Of a stretch of DNA of 32,049 bases, positions 23,255 to 32,049 are shown piece after piece. The stretch's first letter is position 1, and the number at the start of each line of letters is the position of its first letter. The position numbers and the translations under genes were made by a program. The notes under the pieces were generated by a model, which was given only the letters and a program-made list of their open reading frames with translations, was not told the DNA's origin and made no database searches. The DNA comes from Methylobacteriaceae bacterium. GTDB lineage: Bacteria > Pseudomonadota > Alphaproteobacteria > Rhizobiales > Beijerinckiaceae. The stretch covers positions 1 to 32,049 of the forward strand of contig JAEULW010000327.1 of assembly GCA_016793505.1 (NCBI GenBank), given 5' to 3'.

Positions 23255-25615
23255 ATGCATGATGAGGCCAAGTTGACGGCGGCAGCGCGATTTTCCATGT
23301 ATGCGCATTCGACCGACTATCCCGAACGCGCCGATTGGGAGTCGCTCGATGATCACCTCGCTGCGGTTGCGAAGCGGGCCGCCGGTTTCGCCGCGAGCTT
23401 CGGCTGCGAGGCTCTCGCCTCACTGTCTGGAGCGATCCACGACCTCGGCAAGTTCTCGCCCGAATTCCAAGCGTATATCCGCGGCGAGGTTGCGAAGGGG
23501 GGCGATCATTCCAGCGCCGGCGCGCTGCTCGCCCGCGAACGCCTCAAGGACGCACCCTTCTTTGCCGAATTGCTTGCCGCCATTGTCGCGGGTCACCATG
23601 CCGGCCTCGCCGACCGCGCCGATCTCGACGCGCGGCTCCTCGTCCAGAGCAAGCGTCTGCCGAAGTCCTGGCAGGACGTGGTGACCGAAGAGGATTTCGA
23701 TCCACGCCGATTGCGTCCCGGACGCCCGTTGCGGGAGGCATGGGCGAAGAGCTTCGAGAGGAGTTTTCTGACGCGGATGCTCTTTTCTTGTCTTGTCGAC
23801 GCCGACTTCCTCGAGACCGAGGCCTTCTACGCCCGAGTTCGAGGCGATCCGGTCTCGCGCGGCGGCCACGCCTCCGTTGCGACACTGCGTGACCGTCTGC
23901 GTGTCTACATGGCGGGCCGGCGTCGCGACGACACAAATCTCAACCGCCTTCGCGCGCAAGTTCTCGATCACGCCGTCGCTGGGTCGCGGGAAGCCCCCGG
24001 GCTGTTCACGCTGACCGTGCCGACCGGAGGCGGCAAGACGCTCGCCTCGCTATCCTTCGCGCTTGAACACGCCGCTCGTCACGGCCTGCGCCGCGTCATC
24101 TATGTCATTCCCTATTCGTCGATCATCGAACAGACCACTCAGGTCTTCCGCGATGCGCTCGACGCGGGCGACGACGTGCTCGAGCATCATGCGAGCTTCG
24201 ATTGGGATCGCGCGAGCGCCGAGCGCGACGAGGAAGGTCGCGATGGACTCGCCAAGTTGCGACGCGCGGCGGAAAACTGGGACGCGCCGGTCGTCGTCAC
24301 CACGTCGGTGCAATTCTTCGAAAGTCTGTTCGCCTCGAAGACATCACGCTGCCGCAAGCTGCACAACATCGCCGGAAGTGTCGTCGTGCTCGACGAAGTC
24401 CAGACTTTGCCGTTGCATCTCCTGATGCCCTGCATGGCGGCGATCGAGGAGCTGGCGCGCAACTACGGGACCAGTCTCGTGCTCTGCACGGCGACGCAAT
24501 CGGCGCTGCGCAAGGCGGACGGCGCGCTGCGACGCAAGCGCGGAGACGCGACATACGAGCCCGTCGGCCTCGATATCGACGACGCCCGCGAACTGGCGCC
24601 GGCGCCCGCTGCGATCTACCAGCGACTGCGCCGCGTCGCTGTGGAGCGTCTCGATCATGCCGCGAGCGACGAGGAGATCGCTGCACGCTTCGCGCAGGGG
24701 CATCGCATGCTCTGCATCGTCAACAGCCGCGTCCACGCGCAGACGCTGTTCAAGGCGATCCGCGGCCAGCCGGGCGCCATGCATCTGACGACATTGATGG
24801 TCCCGCGCCACCGCCGCGCGGTGCTGGCGCGCGCCCGCGCCGCGCTGGCGACGCCCGATGCGCCGGCGCGCGTCGTCTCGACCTCGTTGATCGAGGCCGG
24901 CGTCGACATCGATTTTCCGGAAGTGTGGCGCGCGATGGCGGGCCTAGACTCCATCGCGCAGGCCGCCGGGCGCTGCAACCGCGAGGGACGTCTCGACGGC
25001 CCCGGCCGGGTCGTGGTGTTCGAGCCCGCCGAAAGCAAGACGCCGCGCGAGATCGCGCTGCGCTGGCAGGCCGCAGTGCCCGTTCTCGGCCGTCACGCCG
25101 ACGCGCTCGGTCTCGACGCGGTGCGCGATTATTTTTCCGAACTTTATTTCCAGTCGGGCGATGACCCGTGGAAAGCGTTCGACCGCCTGAACATCGGTGG
25201 CCGCCCCGGCGTGCTGCCGGCCTTGTGCGACGGCGCCAGGGACATGAACATTCCCTTCGCCAGCGTCGCCGAGGCGTTCCGGCTCATCGACGAGACGATG
25301 GAGTCGGTCGTCGTGCCGTGGAATGCGGACGAGGCAGACGATGACTTCGACCGGCTCGTGGAACGGATCTGGCGCGCCATGGAGAAGGACGGCAGAGCGC
25401 GGGTCGGCGATCTGCGCAGCTTGCGTCTCTACACTGTGTCGATTCCCGGGAAAGCGCGCGACGAATGGCTGCGCGCCGGCGCGCTGCGGCCGCTTCATCC
25501 GGGCCTGGGCGATTCCGTGCTGCGATTCAACGATCTGGCGCTTTACGACAGGGAGATGGGGATAAGTATAGATGCCCCATTCCACCGTTCTGCAGAAAGT
25601 AACATCATGAGTTGA
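23255..25615 (+). CDS. cas3: CRISPR-associated Cas3 HD nuclease/helicase, type I-C
   Basis: About 786 residues. It is recruited by Cascade and degrades target DNA. Numbering from the internal ATG at 23297: the HD nuclease has H20, H48-D49 (AIHDLGKFS), H71 (GGDHSSAGA) and H100-H101 (VAGHHAGL). The helicase has Walker A TGGGKT (243-248), DEVQ (366-369), LCTATQSA and the C-terminal IEAGVDIDFPEVW...QAAGRCNREGR. All key residues are intact. The start is uncertain. ATG 23255 is the first after the IS, TTG 23273 has the best ribosome-binding site (GATGAGG, 23261-23267), and ATG 23297 matches the usual family start (MYAHS). The open frame upstream crosses into the IS and is not real. It is first in the cas operon. 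Confidence 0.92.
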   Translation: MHDEAKLTAAARFSMYAHSTDYPERADWESLDDHLAAVAKRAAGFAASFGCEALASLSGAIHDLGKFSPEFQAYIRGEVAKGGDHSSAGALLARERLKDAPFFAELLAAIVAGHHAGLADRADLDARLLVQSKRLPKSWQDVVTEEDFDPRRLRPGRPLREAWAKSFERSFLTRMLFSCLVDADFLETEAFYARVRGDPVSRGGHASVATLRDRLRVYMAGRRRDDTNLNRLRAQVLDHAVAGSREAPGLFTLTVPTGGGKTLASLSFALEHAARHGLRRVIYVIPYSSIIEQTTQVFRDALDAGDDVLEHHASFDWDRASAERDEEGRDGLAKLRRAAENWDAPVVVTTSVQFFESLFASKTSRCRKLHNIAGSVVVLDEVQTLPLHLLMPCMAAIEELARNYGTSLVLCTATQSALRKADGALRRKRGDATYEPVGLDIDDARELAPAPAAIYQRLRRVAVERLDHAASDEEIAARFAQGHRMLCIVNSRVHAQTLFKAIRGQPGAMHLTTLMVPRHRRAVLARARAALATPDAPARVVSTSLIEAGVDIDFPEVWRAMAGLDSIAQAAGRCNREGRLDGPGRVVVFEPAESKTPREIALRWQAAVPVLGRHADALGLDAVRDYFSELYFQSGDDPWKAFDRLNIGGRPGVLPALCDGARDMNIPFASVAEAFRLIDETMESVVVPWNADEADDDFDRLVERIWRAMEKDGRARVGDLRSLRLYTVSIPGKARDEWLRAGALRPLHPGLGDSVLRFNDLALYDREMGISIDAPFHRSAESNIMS

Positions 25616-25636
25616 CTCTTCCGTTCCGAGGATGCG

Positions 25637-26305
25637 ATGAGCTTCGGCGTACGATTGCATGTGTGGGGGGAGCGCGCCTGCTTCACCCGGCCCGAGATGA
25701 AGGTCGAGCGCGTCAGTTATGACGTGATGACGCCTTCCGCCGCGCGCGGCATTTTGGAAGCCATCCACTGGAAGCCGTCGATCCGCTGGGTAATCGACCG
25801 CATTCACGTCCTCAACGACATCCGGTTCCAGTCTTTCCGCCGCAACGAGGTGGCGAGCAAAATTCCCGCAGGCGCCGCCAGGAGCGCGATGAAGCGCGGC
25901 GACGTGAACGGCCTCGGCCTCGATGTCGGCGCCGACCGCCAGCGGCGCGCCACGACGCTGCTCGTCGATGTCGCCTATGTCATCGAGGCGCATTTCGAAC
26001 TGACCTGCCGCGCGCAGGCCGAGGACACGCCCGCTAAACATGTCAGCATGTTCAACCGCCGCGTCGACGCCGGCCAGTGTTTCCATCGTCCCTGCCTCGG
26101 AACGCGCGAATTCGCCGCCGATTTCGCCCTGCTCCCCAAGGGCGCGTCGATACCTGCCAGCACGTTGCAGGGCGAGCGCGATCTCGGCTGGATGCTGCAC
26201 GACATCGATTTCGCCGATGGCGCGCGTTCGCGCTTCTTCCGGGCGCGGTTGCGGGACGGCGTTCTGGATGTGGCCGCCTGCCTCGCCGAAGGGAGCGCCG
26301 CATGA
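25637..26305 (+). CDS. cas5c: Cas5c (Cas5d), pre-crRNA endoribonuclease of type I-C
   Basis: A 222-residue RAMP protein. In type I-C it replaces Cas6, cutting repeat RNA and remaining bound to the 5' tag. Family signatures are FTRPEMKVERVSYDVMTPSAARGILEAIHWKP (about 16-47) and AKHVSMFNRRVDAGQCFHRPCLGTREF (about 133-159). K134-H135 probably correspond to the catalytic Lys-His pair known from Bacillus halodurans Cas5; this is an alignment by eye. GAGG at 25628-25631 precedes the ATG. Its stop overlaps the cas8c start (ATGA), 21 nt after cas3. Confidence 0.93.
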   Translation: MSFGVRLHVWGERACFTRPEMKVERVSYDVMTPSAARGILEAIHWKPSIRWVIDRIHVLNDIRFQSFRRNEVASKIPAGAARSAMKRGDVNGLGLDVGADRQRRATTLLVDVAYVIEAHFELTCRAQAEDTPAKHVSMFNRRVDAGQCFHRPCLGTREFAADFALLPKGASIPASTLQGERDLGWMLHDIDFADGARSRFFRARLRDGVLDVAACLAEGSAA

Positions 26306-28077
26306 CCATCTTGCAGGCATTGAACGCGCACTACGAGCGTATAGAGCGGCGCGGCGAGGCGCTGGAACCCGGCTTCACCCGGGAAAATGTCAGCTATGAG
26401 ATCGTTATCGACGAGACCGGGCATGTGTTGGCCGTCAACGATATTCGCCCGTCGCACGACAAGAGGAAACGGCCGACGAAAATGGTCGTCCCCCGCCCCA
26501 AGCGAACTTCCAACGTGCAGTCGAATTTTCTCTGGGACAAGACGGCTTACGCATTCGGCGTCGACGGCGGGAAAAGCAAACGCCTCGACAGTGAGCATGC
26601 GGCATTCAGGCGCTGTCATCATGAGATGCTCGATCATGTCGACGAGCCGCATGCGAAAGCTCTGCTTGCGTTCGTGGACCGCTGGTCGCCGGACATGTTC
26701 ACGTCGCCGCTATTTTCGGAGGAGATGAAGGACGCGTCGTTCGTCTTTCGCCTGGGCGACGAACGGCAGCATCTTCACGACGTCCCCGAACTGCGCAGGG
26801 TGTGGAAGCACAGCCTCTCGGACACGAGCAGTGACGCTCCTGTCGGCATGTGCCTTGTCAGCGGAAAGCTCGGCCCTCTGGAGAGGGGGCATCCGGTCAT
26901 TAAGGGCGTCGACGACGCTCAGACTGCGGGCGCCTATCTCGTGTCCGTGAACGCCGATGCCTATACCTCGTACGGCAATCCTCCCGACTCGCGAACTGCG
27001 TCGACATCCGTCGACGTCGCGACACGCTATGGCTCGGCGCTCAACGCCTTGCTGGAGCGAGGAACTTCCCGCAATCGCATCAGAATCGGCGACGCGACCG
27101 TGGTTTTCTGGGCCGACGCGTCGCAGTTCGGCGAGGAGGCGGCAGCGCGGGCGGAGGACTGGTTCTTCGAGGCCGCCGATCCTTCGTCCGACGAGGAAGC
27201 CGCCAAGGAGGAGAAAGCCGCGCGCGCTAAGTTGCACGACGCGTTGAAAGCCATCGCGCAAGGCAAGGCGCTCGCCGCGCCGGCGCCCGATCTGCAGAAA
27301 GGGCTTCGCTTCCACATTCTCGGACTCGCGCCCAACGCCGCGCGCCTCGCCGTGCGGCTTTGGGCGGTCGATGATTTCTCCGTTTTCGCCGAACGTCTGA
27401 CGAAGCACTACGAGGCCATTGCGCTCGATCCCCCGCCCTGGGGGGGGCGCGCGCCCTCCGTGCAGCGGCTGCTGGTGCGCACATGCGCCGTGCAGGAGAA
27501 GTTCGAGAACATTCCCCCGCTGCTCGCCGGCGAGACGCTGCGCGCGATCCTCACCGGCGCGCCTTATCCGCGCACGCTGTTGAGCGCGGCGCTCGGGCGC
27601 CTGCGCGCCGGCGACGACCCGTCGCGCGGCTGGCACGCAGCGGTCGCCAAAGCTGTCGTCAACCGCACAGAAAAGGAGCAGATTCCCGTGTCGCTCGATC
27701 CTAACCATCCCAGTTCCGCCTATCAGCTCGGGCGTCTCTTCCGCGTGCTAGAGGATGCGCAATACGCTGCGCTTGGTGCTGTCAACGCCACCATCGGCGA
27801 CCGCTACTACGCCGCCGCCTCGTCGACGCCCGCGCGTGTCTTCGGCCCGCTGCTGCGCGGATTGCGCACGCATGTGGCCGACGCGCGCAAGCGCCGAAAG
27901 GGCCTCTGGATAGAGCCGCGCGTCGCCGAGATCATGGCGCGCCTGCCCGCCGAACTGCCCAGGACGCTGCGCCTCGAGGATCAGGCGCGCTTCGCCGTCG
28001 GCTACTATCACGAACGCGCCGCGCGCTTCGCGAAACATGATGACGCCGAGGACAAGAACGAGGGACAACCGCAATGA
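26302..28077 (+). CDS. cas8c: Cas8c (Csd1), large subunit of type I-C Cascade
   Basis: A 591-residue protein that recognises the PAM and stabilises the R-loop. The Csd1-type N terminus is MTILQALNAHYERIERRGEA, followed by NFLWDKTAYAFGVD, the later AYLVSVNADAYTSYGNPPDSRTASTSVDVATRYGSALNALL and VVFWAD. The C-terminal helical part includes SAYQLGRLFRVLEDAQYAALG and NATIGDRYYAAASSTPARVFGPLLR, where the Cas11c small subunit is made by internal initiation in other I-C systems. The ATG overlaps the cas5 stop. Part of the middle (about 290-320) is Glu/Ala/Lys-rich. Confidence 0.93.
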   Translation: MTILQALNAHYERIERRGEALEPGFTRENVSYEIVIDETGHVLAVNDIRPSHDKRKRPTKMVVPRPKRTSNVQSNFLWDKTAYAFGVDGGKSKRLDSEHAAFRRCHHEMLDHVDEPHAKALLAFVDRWSPDMFTSPLFSEEMKDASFVFRLGDERQHLHDVPELRRVWKHSLSDTSSDAPVGMCLVSGKLGPLERGHPVIKGVDDAQTAGAYLVSVNADAYTSYGNPPDSRTASTSVDVATRYGSALNALLERGTSRNRIRIGDATVVFWADASQFGEEAAARAEDWFFEAADPSSDEEAAKEEKAARAKLHDALKAIAQGKALAAPAPDLQKGLRFHILGLAPNAARLAVRLWAVDDFSVFAERLTKHYEAIALDPPPWGGRAPSVQRLLVRTCAVQEKFENIPPLLAGETLRAILTGAPYPRTLLSAALGRLRAGDDPSRGWHAAVAKAVVNRTEKEQIPVSLDPNHPSSAYQLGRLFRVLEDAQYAALGAVNATIGDRYYAAASSTPARVFGPLLRGLRTHVADARKRRKGLWIEPRVAEIMARLPAELPRTLRLEDQARFAVGYYHERAARFAKHDDAEDKNEGQPQ

Positions 28078-29048
28078 CCGACAGCCCCGCACTCGCCCGC
28101 CGACACGAATTCGTGCTGCTCTTCGACGTCGACAAGGGCAATCCGAATGGCGACCCCGACGCGGGAAACATGCCGCGCATGGACCCCGAGACCGGACATG
28201 GCCTCGTCAGCGACGTCTCGCTCAAGCGCAAGATCCGCAACTATGTCGAGATGAAGAAGGCGGACGAGAAGCGCTTCCGCATCTACGTCACCGAGGGCGC
28301 AGTGCTCAACGAGAAGCATCGTGAAGCCTACATTCATGTCCGACCCGACGACCCCAAGGCGAAAAAGGATGCGAAGCTGACGCCCAGGGACGACGTCGAA
28401 GCGAAAAAACTTCGCGATTTCATGTGCGATAACTTCTTCGACATCCGCGCCTTCGGCGGCGTGCTCTCGACCGGCGTCAACGCCGGTCAGGTGCGTGGCC
28501 CCTTGCAGATCGCCTTTGCGCGCTCCGTCGAGCCCATTCTGCCGCTCGAAATCTCGATCACCCGCATGGCCGCGACCAGCGAGGTCGAGAAGAAGGCGCG
28601 GGCAGAGGGCGAAAACGAAGAGGAGAAGCGCGGCGACAAGCGGACGATGGGGCGCAAGCACATTGTGCCCTATGCCCTCTATCGCGCTCACGGCTTCGTC
28701 TCGGCGCCGCTCGCCTCGCATCCCGCCAAGGGCACCGGCTTCAGCGAGGAAGACCTTGACCTCGTGTTCGAGGCGCTCGGCTCGATGTTCGAGCACGATC
28801 GCTCGGCGGCGCGGGGCGAGATGGCGACCCGCAAGCTGATCATCTTTCGCCACGACAGCGCGCTGGGCTCGGCGCACGCGCACGAACTCTTTTCGCGCGT
28901 GAAAGTCAGGCGCGTCATCGCGGGCGAGCCTTCCGAGATCGACTCGCCCGGGACCGACAACTGGCCTGTCGCCCGCGGCTTCTCCGACTACGCGATCGAG
29001 GTGGACAGGAGTGGCCTGCCGGCCGGCGTCGAGATCATCGAACGTTGA
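28074..29048 (+). CDS. cas7: Cas7 (Csd2), backbone subunit of type I-C Cascade
   Basis: A 324-residue RAMP that coats crRNA along the spacer. It has the Csd2 signature FDVDKGNPNGDPDAGNMPRMDPETGHGLVSDVSLKRKIRNY (about 15-55), FFDIRAFGGVLSTGVNAGQVRGPLQI and SITRMAATSE. The segment around 174-186 (EKKARAEGENEEEKRGDKRTMG) is highly charged, as expected for the flexible thumb-like loop. The ATG overlaps the cas8c stop by 4 nt. Standard length, no lesion. Confidence 0.94.
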   Translation: MTDSPALARRHEFVLLFDVDKGNPNGDPDAGNMPRMDPETGHGLVSDVSLKRKIRNYVEMKKADEKRFRIYVTEGAVLNEKHREAYIHVRPDDPKAKKDAKLTPRDDVEAKKLRDFMCDNFFDIRAFGGVLSTGVNAGQVRGPLQIAFARSVEPILPLEISITRMAATSEVEKKARAEGENEEEKRGDKRTMGRKHIVPYALYRAHGFVSAPLASHPAKGTGFSEEDLDLVFEALGSMFEHDRSAARGEMATRKLIIFRHDSALGSAHAHELFSRVKVRRVIAGEPSEIDSPGTDNWPVARGFSDYAIEVDRSGLPAGVEIIER

Positions 29049-29055
29049 GGGCGCG

Positions 29056-29703
29056 ATGGGCGCACCGGTTCTCGACGCGGCGGAGGAAGACGCGCTGATC
29101 CCTTTGTCAGCGCTTCAGCACTATCTGTTCTGTCCGCGGCAATGCGCGCTCATCCACGTCGAACGGTTGTGGGCCGAGGATGCCGCCACCGCCGAGGGAC
29201 GGCTGCTGCACGAGCGCGTCGACGCCGGCGGACGCGAGAACCGCCCGGGTCTGCGTGTCGCCCGAGGGATGACCCTTCGCTCTCGCGCGCTCGGCGTCTT
29301 CGGCAAGGCAGACGTCGTCGAGTTCCGCCGCGAGGGCGGGCGCGAGGTCCCCTGTCCGGTCGAGTACAAGCGTGGACGTCCCAAGGCTCATCGTGCCGAC
29401 GAGATCCAGCTTTGCGCCCAGGCGCAGTGTCTGGAAGAGATGTTCGGCACCGCGATCGCTGAGGGTGCGCTGTTTTATGGTCAGACGCGCCGGCGCATGG
29501 CCGTCGCCCTCGACTTGGAACTTCGTGCCCTAACCGCCCGCGTCGCTGCAGAGACACGGGCCATGATCGCCGCTGGCCGCACACCGCCGCCGATCCTCCA
29601 GAATGGTTGCGCGCGCTGCTCGCTCGTGGACTTGTGCCGACCCACAAGTCTCGAACGCCCGCCGCGCGTCGCCGACTGGCTGACGCGACAGCTGGCGGAG
29701 TGA
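29056..29703 (+). CDS. cas4: Cas4 RecB-like nuclease, Fe-S protein
   Basis: A 215-residue exonuclease that trims prespacers and sets PAM and orientation in I-C adaptation. RecB-type residues are D86 (GKADVVEF), E103 and K105 (PVEYKRG) and the QLCAQAQCLEE helix. Cysteines for the [4Fe-4S] cluster are in LFCPRQC (C26, C30) and GCARCSLVDLC (C185, C188, C194). The ATG at 29056 follows GAGG at 29047-29050; the longer open frame overlaps cas7 and is rejected. It precedes cas1 by 6 nt. Confidence 0.93.
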   Translation: MGAPVLDAAEEDALIPLSALQHYLFCPRQCALIHVERLWAEDAATAEGRLLHERVDAGGRENRPGLRVARGMTLRSRALGVFGKADVVEFRREGGREVPCPVEYKRGRPKAHRADEIQLCAQAQCLEEMFGTAIAEGALFYGQTRRRMAVALDLELRALTARVAAETRAMIAAGRTPPPILQNGCARCSLVDLCRPTSLERPPRVADWLTRQLAE

Positions 29704-29709
29704 TGAGTG

Positions 29710-30750
29710 ATGCGACGGATGCGCAACACGATCTATGTCACGAGCGAAAACGCCTGGCTGCGAAAGGACGGTGAAAACCTCGTCGTCGAGGTCGATGGCG
29801 CCGAGCGCGGCCGCGCGCCGCTTCACATGCTGGAAGGCGTCGTCACCTTCGGCCGCCCGGGCGTTTCGGGCGCGCTGATGGCGGCCTGCGCTAAGGCGAG
29901 CGTCTCGCTGTCCCTGCTCGAACCCGACGGTCGCTTCCTCGCCCGCATCGAGGGCGCACGCTCAGGCAACGTACTGCTGCGCCGCGCCCAGTGGCGGCTC
30001 GCCGACGACGAGGCCGGGCGTCGCGACATCGTGTGCGGAATCGTCGCGGCCAAGGCGGCCAATCAGCGCCGCGTTGTCCAGCGCGCCTTGCGCGATCACG
30101 GAGAGTCGCTCGACGCCGCCGCGCTCGGTCGGCTCGAAAAGACGGAGCGCCGGTTGGCTGACATCGCGCGGCGCACGGTCGTAACGCCCACGGTCGATGC
30201 GCTGCGCAGCCTCGAGGGCGAGGCCGCCGCAGCCTATTTCTCCGCATTCGACGCGATGATCCGCATCGAGGAGCCGGCGCTGCGCTTCAATGGCCGCTCG
30301 CGCCGCCCGCCTCTTGACCGCATCAATGCGCTGCTTTCGTTCCTTTACGCGATGCTGGGTCATGATTGCCGCTCCGCGCTCGAAGCGCACGGCCTCGACC
30401 CGCAGGTCGGTTTCCTCCACTCGGACCGGCCCGGGCGCGCTGGCCTGGCGCTCGATCTGATGGAAGAGCTGAGGCCGGTTCTCGCAGATCGTCTTGCGCT
30501 CAGCTTGATCAACCGTCGCCAGATCGGCACGAAGGACTTCATAGTCGAAGACGGCGGCGCTGTGCGTCTGACGGATGACGCACGCAAGATGGCGCTGATC
30601 GCCTGGCAGGAGCGCAAGCGCGACCAGTTGCGCCACCCCTTTCTCGACGAGACGATGCCCCTTGGCCTGATTGCCTATGTACAGGCGCAATTGCTGGCCC
30701 GGCGCCTGCGAGGCGACCTCGACGGCTATCCTGGCTTCGTCTGGAAGTGA
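29710..30750 (+). CDS. cas1: Cas1 integrase, type I-C
   Basis: A 346-residue metal-dependent integrase that, with Cas2, inserts new spacers at the leader end. The start NTIYVTSENAWLRKDGENLVVE is typical of I-C Cas1. Predicted metal ligands are E171 (LEGEAAAAYF), H237 (GFLHSDRPGRAGLALDLMEELRP) and D249. Possible starts are GTG 29707, ATG 29710 and ATG 29719; 29710 is chosen arbitrarily among near-equal options. It overlaps neither neighbour and follows cas4 directly. Confidence 0.93.
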   Translation: MRRMRNTIYVTSENAWLRKDGENLVVEVDGAERGRAPLHMLEGVVTFGRPGVSGALMAACAKASVSLSLLEPDGRFLARIEGARSGNVLLRRAQWRLADDEAGRRDIVCGIVAAKAANQRRVVQRALRDHGESLDAAALGRLEKTERRLADIARRTVVTPTVDALRSLEGEAAAAYFSAFDAMIRIEEPALRFNGRSRRPPLDRINALLSFLYAMLGHDCRSALEAHGLDPQVGFLHSDRPGRAGLALDLMEELRPVLADRLALSLINRRQIGTKDFIVEDGGAVRLTDDARKMALIAWQERKRDQLRHPFLDETMPLGLIAYVQAQLLARRLRGDLDGYPGFVWK

Positions 30751-30757
30751 GCGCGGC

Positions 30758-31048
30758 ATGCTCATGTTGATCGCATACGACGTCAGCACTGAAACGCCGT
30801 CAGGCCGTCGACGCCTGCGCCGCGTCGCGCGCATGTGCCTCGATTGTGGCCAGCGTGTGCAGAAGTCTGTTTTCGAGTGCGAGGTCGAACCTGCAATGTG
30901 GACAGCGCTGCGCGCGCGCCTGGTCGCCGAGATAGACGTGTCGTGCGACAGCCTGCGCTTCTATCGCCTCGGCGCCGAAGGCCGCCGCAGGGTCGAACAC
31001 GTTGGCGCGAGACCCGCCACCGATCTCGAGGGCCCGCTGGTGTTCTGA
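30758..31048 (+). CDS. cas2: Cas2, type I-C
   Basis: A 96-residue ferredoxin-fold protein, the dimeric core of the Cas1-Cas2 integration complex. LIAYDVSTETPSGRRRLRRVARMCLDCGQRVQKSVFECEV in pieces is the conserved N-terminal half, with D8 as the usual metal residue. The ATG at 30758 is 7 nt after the cas1 stop; an ATG two codons later is equally possible. It is the last cas gene, 210 bp before the first repeat. Confidence 0.93.
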   Translation: MLMLIAYDVSTETPSGRRRLRRVARMCLDCGQRVQKSVFECEVEPAMWTALRARLVAEIDVSCDSLRFYRLGAEGRRRVEHVGARPATDLEGPLVF

Positions 31049-31258
31049 ACCGCGGTGCCGATCTGTGAAAATCAGCCCGGCGCACGAATCCCTAGCGAAC
31101 ACGCATTTCCCGGCCGGTTCGCGCGCTGTCCAGCCCATTGGAATTCGAGGTGTCCGCGCGAAAATGGCCCAGAAGCCGCTACGCAGCCGCCAACTCCGCG
31201 CGTGATCCGCGCGGAGAGCCGAATTTCGACAATGGGGCCGGTATGTTAAGAGAAGGGT
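31049..31258 (+). promoter_or_regulatory. CRISPR leader region
   Basis: 210 bp between the cas2 stop and the first repeat with no ORF worth calling. In type I-C loci this segment carries the array promoter and the sequence that guides spacer integration. It is not markedly AT-rich; no clear promoter boxes were assigned. Confidence 0.6.

Positions 31259-32049
<791 letters not shown>

Overview
The window is high-GC, densely coded DNA with many ATGA stop/start overlaps. Its gene families (TRAP transporter, PxpABC, Gfo/Idh, ParB-methyltransferase fusion, DUF5681, IS407-group and IS630 elements) fit an alphaproteobacterium, probably of the Hyphomicrobiales. The species cannot be told from this sequence, and no rRNA or tRNA gene was seen.

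Region 1 (1-12.7 kb) is metabolic. A forward operon encodes a Gfo/Idh/MocA oxidoreductase, a PHP/DUF3604-like hydrolase and a PLP aminotransferase. It converges on a ten-gene reverse operon: SDR dehydrogenase, TRAP transporter (DctP, DctQ, DctM), biotin carrier protein, PxpB, PxpC, a degenerate carrier-like protein, PxpA and an RraA-family protein. A Nac-like LysR regulator is divergent from this operon, with a palindromic T-N11-A site between them. Together they look like uptake plus ring-opening or carboxylation-type catabolism of an organic acid or 5-oxoproline-like compound.

Region 2 (12.7-17.8 kb) is accessory DNA. It holds an 828-bp gene-free stretch with three families of short repeats, a ParB-like/DNA methyltransferase fusion, a DUF5681 protein, an uncharacterised 279-residue protein, a decayed IS630 transposase and two tiny overlapping reverse ORFs in AT-richer DNA.

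Region 3 (17.8-21.8 kb) is the most novel part. A SARP-like winged-helix/TPR regulator is followed by a 25-codon peptide gene, a YcaO gene and a TfuA gene, all tightly spaced and co-directional. YcaO plus TfuA is the known pair for peptide backbone thioamidation, so this looks like a minimal thioamide-RiPP-type system with a candidate basic-leader precursor. No exporter or protease is visible. An IS3-family (IS407-group) element begins exactly at the tfuA stop codon and may have cut off the rest of the cluster.

Region 4 (23.2 kb to the end) is a complete type I-C CRISPR-Cas system (cas3-cas5c-cas8c-cas7-cas4-cas1-cas2), a leader of about 210 bp and an array of 12 full identical 32-bp repeats that runs off the window. 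Spacers 1 and 4 match the same 34-nt site with two differences. Read on the opposite strand, both encode the P-loop [11 protein letters not shown], typical of phage terminase, and both differences are silent. This looks like a record of re-acquisition from a related or escape phage.
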